Assembly: GCA_963725615.1 (NCBI GenBank)
Contig: CAVRZO010000025.1
Span: 25,480 to 89,479, forward strand
Length of the DNA stretch: 64,000 nucleotides
Source: JAIQFF01 sp963725615
GTDB lineage: Bacteria; Acidobacteriota; Terriglobia; Terriglobales; Acidobacteriaceae
Reading direction: 5' to 3'
Shown here: piece by piece, positions 44,330-53,161 of the stretch
How positions within the stretch are numbered: the stretch's first letter is position 1
How the letters are laid out: every line of letters begins with the position of its first letter
Notes under the pieces: generated by a model
Database searches by the model: none
What the model was told of the DNA's origin: nothing
What the model saw: only the letters and a program-made list of their open reading frames with translations
Made by a program: the position numbers and the translations under genes

Positions 44330-44809
44330 TTACAACATCAGTTCCATATACAACGCACCGGCAATCGGGTTTGGCCGATAAGGTTCGATCTCCTTGAATC
44401 CGAGCCTCCGGTACATAGCTACTGCATTCGGCATCACTGGCTCAACCGTATCGAGGCGCATTCTCTTGCACCCGATCACGCGGGCTTCGGTGATCACCGC
44501 TTCCGCCATCACGCGTCCCAGGCCCCTCCCCCGATATTGCGGACGTAGATAGAGCCTCTTCATCTCGCAAATTCCCGGTTCTAACTTGTGGAGAGCGACG
44601 CAACCTGCCAACTGATCTCGATACTTAGCCAGAAGAAGGCGCCCGTCGGGCGGAGCGTAATCCCCGGGCAGACCAGCGAGTTCCTGGTCGAAACTTTGAA
44701 AGCACAGGCTGAAACCGAGCGATTGTGCGTACTCGAGAAAAAGTTCGCGGGCCTGTTCAATCTGCGCAGGCGATTCCACCTGCTTCAAGATAAGTCTGGG
44801 ATTTCCCAC
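44330..44809 (-). CDS. GNAT-family N-acetyltransferase
   Basis: The 159-residue protein shows GNAT motif A in CEMKRLYLRPQYRGRGLGRV with the acetyl-CoA loop RGRGLG and motif B in AVAMYRRLGFKEIEPYRPNP. The N-terminal LFLEYAQSLGFSLCFQSFDQ is seen in the small single-domain GNATs of this group. The substrate is unknown. It lies just after the fabG-like gene on the same strand, with ten bases between, so the two may share a transcript. Confidence 0.9.
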   Translation of the reverse strand: MGNPRLILKQVESPAQIEQARELFLEYAQSLGFSLCFQSFDQELAGLPGDYAPPDGRLLLAKYRDQLAGCVALHKLEPGICEMKRLYLRPQYRGRGLGRVMAEAVITEARVIGCKRMRLDTVEPVMPNAVAMYRRLGFKEIEPYRPNPIAGALYMELML

Positions 44810-44819
44810 GCTGTCTTTC

Positions 44820-45563
44820 CTAACCCATCAGCATGCCGCCGTTCACGTTCAGCACGTGCCCGGTAATGTACGAAGCTTCCTCCGACGCCAGAAACGTCAC
44901 TGCGTTCGCGACATCCTCAGGTGTACCCACGCGTCCGAGCGGGATCATCTTCACCGCATTCTGCTTAAAGTCATCGCCCAGCCCCGAAGTCATGGCAGTC
45001 TCGATAAAACCCGGAGCGACGGCGTTGCAGGTGATGTTGCGCGAACTGACTTCGCGGGCGATGGCCATGGTCAGGCCGATCAGTCCAGCTTTGGAAGCAG
45101 AATAGTTGGCTTGTCCGGCTTGTCCGGTCTGGCCAAAAATTGAGGTGATGTTGATGATCCTTCCCCAACGCTGCTTCAGCATCGAGCCAATGGCTTGCTG
45201 GGTGCAGAGATACGCCGAGGTCAGGTTGGTGTTGAGGACGGCATCCCAATCCGCGCGCTTCATGCGCATGACCAGCTGGTCGCGGGTAATGCCGGCGTTG
45301 TTCACCAGGATGTCGATCTTGCCGAGCTGGGCGATTGCGGCTTTGAAGGTGGACTTGATCTGTTCTTCATCTCCGACGTCCAGGGGAAACGCGGCGGCCT
45401 TGCCCCCGGCCGCTGTGATTTCGTCCGCGAGGGCCTGCAGCTTCTCCTGGCCGCGCGCCGCCAGCGCCACGGTGGCCCCGGACTGGGCCAGCTTCAAGGC
45501 ACAAGCCCGGCCGATGCCCTGCGATGCTCCGGTTACCAGCGCAACCCGGCCTGAAAAAGTCAT
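44820..45563 (-). CDS. fabG: 3-oxoacyl-ACP reductase (SDR family)
   Basis: FabG reduces 3-oxoacyl-ACP with NADPH in fatty acid synthesis. The Rossmann motif TGASQGIG is near residue 10, NNAG near 90, and the catalytic Ser-Tyr-Lys appears in NITSIFGQTGQAGQANYSASK. The C-terminal EEASYITGHVLNVNGGMLMG is typical of FabG. The length from 45563 is 247 residues, as expected; GGAGAA lies six bases upstream. A longer frame to 45719 runs into a repeat and is not coding. Other SDR roles cannot be fully excluded since no other fab gene is adjacent. Confidence 0.93.
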   Translation of the reverse strand: MTFSGRVALVTGASQGIGRACALKLAQSGATVALAARGQEKLQALADEITAAGGKAAAFPLDVGDEEQIKSTFKAAIAQLGKIDILVNNAGITRDQLVMRMKRADWDAVLNTNLTSAYLCTQQAIGSMLKQRWGRIINITSIFGQTGQAGQANYSASKAGLIGLTMAIAREVSSRNITCNAVAPGFIETAMTSGLGDDFKQNAVKMIPLGRVGTPEDVANAVTFLASEEASYITGHVLNVNGGMLMG

Positions 45564-45606
45564 GAATTCTCCTGACCAACGGAACGAGAAATTATACGCG
45601 GGTTCA

Positions 45607-45857
45607 ATGTAGGCGCGAGCGTCCTCGCTCGTGCGGCAGCATCCGTGCAGCCGGGTGCCCCGTCCTCGTCTCTCCGTTCTGTGGAGAGACAGGGCGGGGG
45701 GGTCAACGGGTGCGGTCACGTCAGTGGATTTGGCACGTCGAAGCTAGCCGAACAGTTTCGCAGCAAAGACAACCGCGGAGCTTCGCTCCGCAGGAGAGCC
45801 GAGGGTGGCTGTCCCCACGTGGTTCGTGATGACCCCGCACGATCGGGACGGTCGCGC
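45607..45857. repeat. Block of several repeat families
   Basis: In order it holds GTAGGCGCGAGCGTCCTCGC (as at 28035), CCCCGTCCTCGTCTCTCC with its inverted copy (45654-45702), then CGGAGCTTCGCTCCG and GGCTGTCCCCACGTGGTTCG, and GATCGGGACGGTCGCGC ending at the stop codon of the antiporter gene. Confidence 0.8.
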
Positions 45858-47012
45858 CTAGATTTCTCCGCGAAACAGATATCGCAGCAGAGGCGGCGCC
45901 AGGATCGTGGTCACCGCTGTCATGAATACGACGACGGCATACGTAGACGGCAACACAATCTGCGATCGCAGCCCTACCAGCGCGACAATCAACGCGACTT
46001 CGCCGCGAGGCATCATGCCCACCCCAACCCGCAAGGCGCTCAGCCGGCCTTCGCGCCAGAGCGGCAGTCCGCACCCGACCACCTTGGACACGATGGCCAG
46101 CAAAGAAATCACAACCGCGGTGTAGAGCACGTTTCCCGCGAACAGATGTACGTTAAGACGCGAGCCGATGGTGAAAAAGAAGAAGGGCGCAAGAAACTCC
46201 GTGATCCCGCCCACGCGCGGCAACAGATTCCACTGGGGAGCATAATCGGCAAACATGAGCCCGGCGAAGAACGCCCCAATAATCGCGGCCATCCCGATCT
46301 TCGCTGAAAGCCAGGAGAGAAAAAGACAAAGCGCCAGCGCAACAATCAGTGGAGCATGCTGAGTGGAGAGCCGGTCCATTCGGGGCTGGATCCTGCGAAC
46401 GATATGCGGCGCCACCAAGATCATGAACAGGGCGAATGCCGCGGCTTCGACGACCAGCACACCAAGATGCACCCACTCCAGCCCGCCTTCTGAAGCCAGA
46501 CCGGCCACCACCGCCAGCAGTACCATCCCCAGGATGTCATCGAATACAGCCGCACCCAGAATGATCCTGGCCGTGCGCGTTGCCAGTACGCGCAGATCGC
46601 CCAGTACCCGGGCCGTGATTCCCACGCTGGTCGCCACCATGGCCGCGCCCACAAAAATCGCCTCGCTGGTCGCGTCTCCCAGCCACTTCATGTAACCGAA
46701 TCCCAGTACGAAAGGCGCAACCACGCCGGCAACCGCCACCAGCAGCGCCTTGCGTCCCACCCGGATCAGATCGTGTGGACTGGTTTCGAGTCCGGCGCTG
46801 AACAGAACAAAAATGGCACCGATTTCCGCTACCGAATGAATGGTGTCACTGGGATTGATCCAGCCTAGGGCAAACGGTCCAAGCGCAACGCCAGCCAGGA
46901 TCTCGCCCAGGACCGAAGGCAGCCGGACACGTTCAAACAACTCTCCCGCCACTTTCGCGGAAACGAAGATGGCAAGAAGCTGCAAGAGAAATTGATCGGG
47001 AGCGTGCGGCAT
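45858..47012 (-). CDS. CPA2-family Na+/H+ or K+/H+ antiporter
   Basis: The 384-residue protein has 11-13 TM segments and belongs to the Kef/NapA type antiporters. The ion-site Asp pair is visible as VFDDILGMVLLAVVAG. The opening GELFERVRLPSVLGEILAGV and the late MMPRGEVALIVALVGLRSQI are family hallmarks. No C-terminal RCK/TrkA-N domain is attached. It would exchange a monovalent cation for protons across the inner membrane. Confidence 0.92.
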   Translation of the reverse strand: MPHAPDQFLLQLLAIFVSAKVAGELFERVRLPSVLGEILAGVALGPFALGWINPSDTIHSVAEIGAIFVLFSAGLETSPHDLIRVGRKALLVAVAGVVAPFVLGFGYMKWLGDATSEAIFVGAAMVATSVGITARVLGDLRVLATRTARIILGAAVFDDILGMVLLAVVAGLASEGGLEWVHLGVLVVEAAAFALFMILVAPHIVRRIQPRMDRLSTQHAPLIVALALCLFLSWLSAKIGMAAIIGAFFAGLMFADYAPQWNLLPRVGGITEFLAPFFFFTIGSRLNVHLFAGNVLYTAVVISLLAIVSKVVGCGLPLWREGRLSALRVGVGMMPRGEVALIVALVGLRSQIVLPSTYAVVVFMTAVTTILAPPLLRYLFRGEI

Positions 47013-47077
47013 GACTGCACCGCAGCATATGGGAAGGTGTCGACACTCGCAAGAAAACCCGGAAGTCTAATTCGTAT

Positions 47078-47236
47078 GGGTGCCCCGTCCTCGTCTCTCC
47101 GTTTTTTGGAGAGACAGGGCGGGTTTTCCACGGGTGCAATTAGCTTAGTGATTTGGCGATTCAGGTCTGGCTCGCCAACTTTGCGGAGCTTCGCTCCGCC
47201 GGACAGCCGAGGGCGGCTGTCCCCACGTGGTCTTCG
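47078..47236. repeat. Two repeat families between antiporter and msrA
   Basis: 47078-47126 is a copy of the CCCCGTCCTCGTCTCTCC hairpin. 47180-47236 is CGGAGCTTCGCTCCG followed by GGACAGCCGAGGGCGGCTGT and CCCCACGTGG, ending seven bases before the msrA stop codon. Confidence 0.82.
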
Positions 47237-47243
47237 GCGCTGA

Positions 47244-47717
47244 TTACTTGATGTGGCAGGTCGCCAGGCCCCGTTTTTCCAGATACTGCTGGTGATAATC
47301 CTCGGCGGGATGGAACTTTACCGCCGGTACGATCTGGGTCACGATCGGCTTCTTGAAGCGTCCCGACTTCTCCAGTTGCTCCTTCGACAGCCGGGCTTCG
47401 CTTTCCTGCTCCGGCGTGTGAAAGAAGATTGCCGAGCGGTATTGAGATCCGTAGTCCGGACCCTGGCGGTTGAGCTGCGTGGGATCGTGGTTCTCCCAGA
47501 ACACTTCCAGCAGTTTCTCGTAGGACAGTTTCGCGGGATCGTAATCCACTTCGACCGCCTCAGCGTGGCCGGTGCGGTCGCTGCAAACGTCTTTGTAGGT
47601 CGGGTCGGCGAAGTGCCCGCCGGTGTAGCCAACCCGGGTTGCGGTAACCCCCGGCAATTGGCGGAAAGTGGCTTCCACTCCCCAGAAACAGCCTGCGGCA
47701 AAGGTGGCTTTGGCCAT
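47244..47717 (-). CDS. msrA: Peptide-methionine (S)-S-oxide reductase
   Basis: MsrA repairs oxidised methionine. The catalytic Cys10 lies in the hallmark GCFWGVEATF. YTGGHFADPTYKDVCSDRTG and HAEAVEVDYDP follow as expected, and YHQQYLEKRG closes the domain. The length of 157 is typical for a single MsrA domain; there is no MsrB fusion. No signal peptide is seen, so it is cytoplasmic. Confidence 0.96.
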   Translation of the reverse strand: MAKATFAAGCFWGVEATFRQLPGVTATRVGYTGGHFADPTYKDVCSDRTGHAEAVEVDYDPAKLSYEKLLEVFWENHDPTQLNRQGPDYGSQYRSAIFFHTPEQESEARLSKEQLEKSGRFKKPIVTQIVPAVKFHPAEDYHQQYLEKRGLATCHIK

Positions 47718-47882
47718 ATGGATGAACTCCTTATCTGACTATTGAGACATACATTAGATGGATTCGCGACCAAAAAGTAGCAGGGCGGATACTCCCGGCT
47801 GGGCCTGCTGTTTCTATTTTGCAGCCGGGACGACTCGGAATACTATGGCTGGCCTCAATTTCCCCTGCACGGAGAAGATGTC

Positions 47883-48311
47883 ATGACCTTGATGAATGTC
47901 AATCTGTGGTCGGTGCTGGTCGCCGGTATCGCCACCATGGTGGTCGGCTTTCTCTGGTATTCGCCCATGCTGTTCGCGCGGCCCTGGATGGTGGCCATGG
48001 GCTACGATCCGGAAGACAAGGACAGGATGCAACAGATGCAGAAGAGCGCGGGCAAGAGTTATGCCATCTCTTTTGTGGCAAGCCTGGTCTCGGCTTTCAT
48101 TCTGGCGAAGATCATCCACGTTACGACGGTGAACACCGCCGTGTACGGGATGAAAATCGGCTTTGCCATCTGGCTGGGCTTTGTGACGACGGTACAGCTC
48201 ACGGCAAAATTATTCGGCAATCAGTCAACGAAGCTTTACTTAATCAATACCGGCTATCAGCTGGTGTGTTATCTGGCGATGGGAGCGATTCTGGCAGTCT
48301 GGCCGCGATGA
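47883..48311 (+). CDS. DUF1761 family membrane protein
   Basis: The 142-residue protein has four TM segments (about 8-28, 65-85, 92-112 and 120-140). The opening WSVLVAGIATMVVGFLWYSP with MLFARPWMVAMGY is the hallmark of DUF1761. GGAGAAG lies eight bases before the ATG. The role of the family is unknown. It is convergent with pyrD across a short inverted array. Confidence 0.9.
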   Translation: MTLMNVNLWSVLVAGIATMVVGFLWYSPMLFARPWMVAMGYDPEDKDRMQQMQKSAGKSYAISFVASLVSAFILAKIIHVTTVNTAVYGMKIGFAIWLGFVTTVQLTAKLFGNQSTKLYLINTGYQLVCYLAMGAILAVWPR

Positions 48312-48394
48312 ATCAGTCGTCAGTCTTCAGTCGTCGGCCGCCAGCGAGTCGGTCTGATCTTTGCTGAGGACTGAGGACTGAAGACTGACGACTG
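48312..48394. repeat. Inverted CAGTCGTCAGTCTTCAG array between convergent genes
   Basis: The left arm ATCAGTCGTCAGTCTTCAGT follows the DUF1761 stop codon directly. The right arm ACTGAAGACTGACGACTG reaches the pyrD stop codon. The two arms are close inverted copies, so the transcript ends of both genes would fold back. Confidence 0.85.
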
Positions 48395-49333
48395 CTATTC
48401 CATCATGGCGCCGGTTAGGTCTGCGATCCTCGCGATGTGCCGCTCCGAGCACCAGGTTTCCAGTTCGGCGGCGATCTTCTCCGTAGCCACCGGGTCCCAG
48501 TAGCTGGCGGTTCCGATCTGCACTGCCGTGGCTCCGGCCAGCATGAACTCCACGATATCGGCTGCGGTCGAAATTCCGCCCATGCCGATGACCGGAATCT
48601 TCACCGCTCTCGAAGCGTCGTAAACCATCCGCACGGCAATCGGCTTGATCGCCGGGCCGGAGAGTCCGGCGGTAACGTTTGCGATTCGGGGCTTGCGAGT
48701 TTCCGGGTCGATAGCCATGGCTATGAAGGTGTTCACCAGCGAGATGCCATCGGCGCCGGCTTCCTGGGCCACATACGCCATCTGCGCGATGCTGGTGACG
48801 TTGGGCGAAAGCTTCACGATCAGCGGGCGGCGGGATATCCGCTTGGTTGTGCTCACGACCTCATCGAGCGATCGCGGATCGCTGCCAAACTGGATGCCGC
48901 CGGCCACCGTATTAGGGCAAGACACGTTCAGCTCGTAGGCAGCGATGTCCTCACCTTCATTCAGGATCTCAATGGTACGTTCGTAGTCTTCCCGGCTGTA
49001 GCCAAACACATTGGCGAAGACCACGATATTTTTCATCTTGCGCAGCTTGGGCAGCTTCTCGTCAATAAAGGCGCGCGCGCCGATGTTCTGCAGTCCGATG
49101 GCATTGAGCATGCCCGCCGGGGTCTCGTAAAGACGCGGCGGCGGATTGCCCGCCATCGGCTCCGCGGACAGTCCCTTGACCACAAAACCGCCAAGCTTAT
49201 TGAGGTGGACCACATCTTCGAACTCAATACCGTAGCCGAAGGTCCCGCTGGCCGCGATCACTGGATTCTTAAGCTTGATGCCGGCAAAGGTGACGCTGAG
49301 ATCAGGAGGGGCAGCCGGGCCCGGCGCGGTCAT
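48395..49333 (-). CDS. pyrD: Dihydroorotate dehydrogenase, class 1B type
   Basis: PyrD oxidises dihydroorotate to orotate in pyrimidine synthesis. The catalytic base is Cys139 in ELNVSCPNTVAGG, which marks class 1. NPVIAASGTFGYGIEFEDVV and GMGGISTAADIVEFMLAGAT are family hallmarks. NAD-dependent class 1B needs a PyrK subunit, which is not in this window. Its first four bases overlap the end of the phosphatase gene upstream, so the two are translationally coupled. Confidence 0.94.
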   Translation of the reverse strand: MTAPGPAAPPDLSVTFAGIKLKNPVIAASGTFGYGIEFEDVVHLNKLGGFVVKGLSAEPMAGNPPPRLYETPAGMLNAIGLQNIGARAFIDEKLPKLRKMKNIVVFANVFGYSREDYERTIEILNEGEDIAAYELNVSCPNTVAGGIQFGSDPRSLDEVVSTTKRISRRPLIVKLSPNVTSIAQMAYVAQEAGADGISLVNTFIAMAIDPETRKPRIANVTAGLSGPAIKPIAVRMVYDASRAVKIPVIGMGGISTAADIVEFMLAGATAVQIGTASYWDPVATEKIAAELETWCSERHIARIADLTGAMME

Positions 49334-51063
49334 CGCGAACCTCCCACTTGAAACTGCGTGGTTCTCACTCTGGCGGCCCTGGGTTTCGTAGGAGCGGACC
49401 CGTGGGAAGCGGGCTTGAAGTTCCGTCCTTCGACCGCGGGCGAGTTGCGCTCCTGACCTCCGGTTGAGGAATTTGCGCCGCGGCGCGCAGGAATCAGCAT
49501 TTCAGTCAGGACCCGTCCAATGGAATGGGTTGGAGCATTGATCCCCAGTAGCGATGCCAGGGTCGCGGCCAAATCGACGGGCTCGGCGTGAGTGCGATAA
49601 GTTCCCGCCTGGAACGGTAGACCATAGAAAGCCAGCGGCACATGCGTGTCGTAATTGTAGGGAGATGCGTGGTCCGTCCCGCCCACGAAGCCGATCGCGA
49701 AGGGCGGCGGGACGCCGAGCACATACCATCCCGCCAGCGGCGAATAGCTGTGTAGATACTTCAAACCAAGTTCAGTGTTCGGCGCATCGCCCCGCTCCAG
49801 CTGAGAGCGCGTGTAAAAAGAGCGAAGGCCAGCCTGCTTCAAAGCCTCGCCCACGTCGCGCTCGGCCTCTTGCTCACTCACTTTGACGGCGGCGAAAGCG
49901 TCCGGGTTCAGCCACGCCACCGGGTAGTCGAACTCCTTCACGTATTCAGCCGGATGGGAGAGCCGGGTGGACAACCCGTTATTCACCTGCGCGCGTATCT
50001 TTTCGGCCGGAATATTGACCGCCGGGAGGCGAAATCCAGCCGCAACCTTGGGCAGGGGCGCAATTCCATGATCGGCGGAGAGCGCAATCCATACGTTAGC
50101 CAGCCCAATCTGGTGTCCCAGAAATTCGAAGAAACCGGCCAGTTGCCGATCCGTGGCCAGCGCCATGGCCTGCATCTCAGCAGAATCGGGACCGACCTTG
50201 TGACCGAGAATGTCGTTGGCCGACAGGCTGATGATCAGCAGATCGGTGGCCGGGCCATTGCCCAGCTTTTCATAAGTGATCAGCTCCCGCGCGAATTCAA
50301 ACGTATAGTCGTTCCCTGAAGGCGTCGAACCGACCAGGTCGTAAAAGTTGCCGGCCTTGCCTTCGACGGGCTTGGTTGTGCGAAGCACGTTGCCGTTGCT
50401 GTCCTTCCATTCCTGGTTCAGGTACTTTTCCGCCCGCTTGTTGCTGTTGAAATCCTGCGCCCACTTGGGAAGTTCAGAGCGATAGTAAGTAGATGTGATC
50501 CAGGCGCCGGTTGCCCGGTCGATCCAATACGCGCCATCGGCCGCGAAGCCGGCGGGAAGGACGGAAGCGCGGTCCTTGAGCGCGATGCCGAACACGCGGG
50601 ACTTGCCTTGCGTCGCCAATTTGAGTTCATCTCCCAGCGTGTCCGCGAGCAGGTTATGCGGGGAAGCTCCGGGTGCGCCGCCGGGAATACCAACCAGTTT
50701 TGTCTGGTCATCGTCGGCCGCGGCGACCGAGGCCTTTTTCTGCGCGTCCCACCATTCGTTGGCCATGATGCCGTGGCCATTGGTATAAGCCCCCGTCAGC
50801 AGGGTCGCATGCCCGGGCGCGGTTCGCGTGTTGGCGTAGTTGTAATTGCAGTCGGTGAAGTCCGCGCCATGTTCGAGCAGAAGTCGAAAGCCGCCTTCGC
50901 CCCACTGATCGCGATAACGCTCCAGGTAGTCGCCGCGAAACTGGTCGATCACGATGATGACGACCAGCTTCGGCCGTGCGTTGTAGGCCGATCCGAGACC
51001 CGCAGTCGAAAGAGCAAGGCAGAGCAGAAGTCCCAGAATCAAGGAGCGGGGAGAGGTTCGCAT
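49330..51063 (-). CDS. PafA-like alkaline phosphatase family protein
   Basis: The 577-residue periplasmic enzyme has a signal peptide (MRTSPRSLILGLLLCLALST). Metal Asp is in VVIIVIDQFRGDYLERY and the predicted nucleophile is the Thr of NTRTAPGHATLLTG, the arrangement of the PafA/Spi monoesterase branch. SADHGIAPLP and GGTDHASPYNYDTHVPLAFY supply the remaining metal ligands. It should release phosphate from organic monoesters, with low substrate choice. The ATG at 51063 fits the signal peptide better than the frame start at 51111. It overlaps pyrD by four bases. Confidence 0.88.
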   Translation of the reverse strand: MRTSPRSLILGLLLCLALSTAGLGSAYNARPKLVVIIVIDQFRGDYLERYRDQWGEGGFRLLLEHGADFTDCNYNYANTRTAPGHATLLTGAYTNGHGIMANEWWDAQKKASVAAADDDQTKLVGIPGGAPGASPHNLLADTLGDELKLATQGKSRVFGIALKDRASVLPAGFAADGAYWIDRATGAWITSTYYRSELPKWAQDFNSNKRAEKYLNQEWKDSNGNVLRTTKPVEGKAGNFYDLVGSTPSGNDYTFEFARELITYEKLGNGPATDLLIISLSANDILGHKVGPDSAEMQAMALATDRQLAGFFEFLGHQIGLANVWIALSADHGIAPLPKVAAGFRLPAVNIPAEKIRAQVNNGLSTRLSHPAEYVKEFDYPVAWLNPDAFAAVKVSEQEAERDVGEALKQAGLRSFYTRSQLERGDAPNTELGLKYLHSYSPLAGWYVLGVPPPFAIGFVGGTDHASPYNYDTHVPLAFYGLPFQAGTYRTHAEPVDLAATLASLLGINAPTHSIGRVLTEMLIPARRGANSSTGGQERNSPAVEGRNFKPASHGSAPTKPRAARVRTTQFQVGGSR

Positions 51064-51111
51064 TGCGGGGTAGTTTACAGCGTAGGAGACGCCGAACCAA
51101 GTAAGGAACAT

Positions 51112-51187
51112 GTGGTCGCGGGCGACTCGCCCGCGGCTCCAAATTTTAGACTTGCAGCAGTCGCGGGCGAGTCGCCCGCGACCACAC
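51112..51187. repeat. Inverted GTCGCGGGCGACTCGCCCGC repeat
   Basis: GTGGTCGCGGGCGACTCGCC and following CGCGGC is matched by the inverted GCGGGCGAGTCGCCCGCGAC-CACA 30 bases on. It lies between the divergent phosphatase and serS genes. A single arm follows serS at 52532. Confidence 0.85.
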
Positions 51188-51237
51188 TAGCCACACGTGC
51201 ATTCCACTCCTCATTTTCGATACAGTAGTGATCTCCC

Positions 51238-52530
51238 ATGCTTGATCTCAACTTCGTTCGTGAAAACCTGCCTCTGGTCGAAGAGAAGCTGCGCCAGCGC
51301 GGCCTGGATCCCGCTCAGGTCCTGAAAGACTTCCACCAGGTGGACACCCAACGCCGCCACGCCATCACCGAAGCCGAAACCATGAAGGCTCAGCGCAACC
51401 GGGCTTCGGAGGAGATTGCGAAACTGAAAAAGAGCGGTCAGGACGCCACCGCCCAGATTTCTGAAACGAAGGAACTGCGGGAGAAGATCCAGCAGTTTGA
51501 GAAGGCAGCGGAAGTGTTCGAGGCCAGCCTGCAAGATATTCTCACCGGCATCCCCAATCTGCCGCATGAGAGCGTACCTGTCGGGAAGACGCCCGAAGAT
51601 AACGTCGAAGTGCGGCGCTGGGGCGCACCGCCGAAATTCGATTTCACCCCCAAGCCACACTGGGAATTGGGAGAGGAATTGGGCGTGCTTGATCTCGAAC
51701 GCGCTACTAAACTCTCTGGCGCGCGCTTCGCGGTGTATTGGGACCTGGGGGCAAGGCTGGAGCGGGCGCTGGCAAATTTCATGCTCGATCTGCACACTCG
51801 CGAGCATGGCTACACAGAGGTGCTGCCGCCTTACCTGGTGAATTCGGAATCCATGTATGGCACCGGAAACTTGCCGAAATTCGCCGCTGATCTCTTTCGC
51901 GTGCCTCACGGAGAGAAGGACCTGTGGCTGATTCCCACCGCGGAAGTGCCGGTCACCAATCTCTATCGCGACGAAGTGCTGGACGCCTCGCGTCTCCCGG
52001 TTTCTCTCACCGCCTATACTCCCTGCTTCCGCAGCGAGGCTGGTTCCTACGGCAAAGATGTGCGCGGCATCATCCGGCAACATCAGTTCCAGAAAGTCGA
52101 ACTGGTCAAGTTTGCGCGGCCCGACACTTCTTACGAGCAACTGGAGAAGCTGACTCACGACGCCGAGGAAGTTCTGCAGAAACTCGGCTTGCATTACCGC
52201 GTGATGGCGCTTTCCACCGGCGACATGGGCTTCTCTTCGGCCAAGACTTATGACATTGAAGTGTGGCTTCCGGGCCAGCAATTGTTCCGCGAGATTTCTT
52301 CCTGCTCAAACTTCGAATCTTTCCAGGCCCGCCGCGCGAATATCCGATACCGTCCGGAAGGCAAGAACAAGACGGAGTTGGTTCACACTCTGAACGGAAG
52401 CGGGCTGGCCGTGGGACGCACTTGGGTGGCGATCTTTGAGAATTTCCAGCAGGCTGACGGCAGCGTTCTAATTCCAGCAGTGCTGCAGCCCGCCATGGGC
52501 TCAGACCGCATCGTGCCCAAGAAATTCTAG
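51238..52530 (+). CDS. serS: Seryl-tRNA synthetase
   Basis: SerRS charges tRNA-Ser, and tRNA-Sec for SelB-dependent decoding. The N-terminal coiled-coil arm covers about 30-100 (rich in Lys/Glu/Gln: MKAQRNRASEEIAKLKKSGQ). Motif 2 is FRSEAGSYGKDVRGIIRQHQ and motif 3 is TLNGSGLAVGRTWVAIFENF. TAEVPVTNLYRDE is the serine-binding loop. The length of 430 is normal. Confidence 0.97.
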   Translation: MLDLNFVRENLPLVEEKLRQRGLDPAQVLKDFHQVDTQRRHAITEAETMKAQRNRASEEIAKLKKSGQDATAQISETKELREKIQQFEKAAEVFEASLQDILTGIPNLPHESVPVGKTPEDNVEVRRWGAPPKFDFTPKPHWELGEELGVLDLERATKLSGARFAVYWDLGARLERALANFMLDLHTREHGYTEVLPPYLVNSESMYGTGNLPKFAADLFRVPHGEKDLWLIPTAEVPVTNLYRDEVLDASRLPVSLTAYTPCFRSEAGSYGKDVRGIIRQHQFQKVELVKFARPDTSYEQLEKLTHDAEEVLQKLGLHYRVMALSTGDMGFSSAKTYDIEVWLPGQQLFREISSCSNFESFQARRANIRYRPEGKNKTELVHTLNGSGLAVGRTWVAIFENFQQADGSVLIPAVLQPAMGSDRIVPKKF

Positions 52531-52531
52531 T

Positions 52532-52556
52532 GTGGCCGCGGGCGACCCGCCCGTGA
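52532..52556. repeat. Single arm of the GCGGGCGACTCGCCCGC family after serS
   Basis: GTGGCCGCGGGCGACCCGCC begins one base after the serS stop codon. Confidence 0.7.
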
Positions 52557-52719
52557 GCTCGGTGAGCATGAGCTTTGCCGGGTTCCTTTGCCCCCTTTGC
52601 GGTGTTCTTAGGAAAGCCACCGCGGGACATCGTCCCACGACGCGCAGGTTGCCAAGCCCAGCAGGCAAGGCCTAGACTTGAAGGACGACTTGAGCGGAAA
52701 CGACTTGACTGAAGCCAGG

Positions 52720-53127
52720 ATGACGACCGTTGCCGACGCGCCCGCCGTGCCCATGACCAGGATCTGGCGCACAATTCGCGATTTCGTTCTGTGGTCGTAC
52801 GAGCGTGGCACCCTTCAGTATGACGTCATGGTTACCCTGATCCTGCTGTTCGTGTTTCTCTCGCCCTACTGGATCAACTTTCGCGATAAACCGGTGGAAC
52901 GCAATCCGCATCCAAGTGGTGTAGTTGTCACCCCCGAGGCGGGTGGAGGATTCATCTACCAGATTGAAGGCGCGGCCATCTCGGGTACAGATGACACCAG
53001 CGTGCGGCAACAACTGCTGCGGATTGTGGAGCCCATATCCGGCGAAGTGAGCATCACCAGGTACGAAGTTATACGCGACCGTCGAGGACGCGTGCTGACT
53101 TACAAAGTTTGGGCCCAGAAAGAATAG
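52720..53127 (+). CDS. Single-TM protein of unknown function
   Basis: I do not recognise a family. From the proposed ATG the 135-residue protein has one TM segment near residues 35-55 (YDVMVTLILLFVFLSPYWIN). The C-terminal part (about 60-135) is a small mixed domain with charged strands (VSITRYEVIRDRRGRVLTYK) likely outside the membrane. The frame is open to TTG 52678. It lies 34 bases before a LolA-like gene on the same strand, so both may belong to one envelope-related transcript. Confidence 0.65.
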   Translation: MTTVADAPAVPMTRIWRTIRDFVLWSYERGTLQYDVMVTLILLFVFLSPYWINFRDKPVERNPHPSGVVVTPEAGGGFIYQIEGAAISGTDDTSVRQQLLRIVEPISGEVSITRYEVIRDRRGRVLTYKVWAQKE

Positions 53128-53161
53128 CCACACCGCACCCGCTTTGCCCGGCGAGGTCAAC

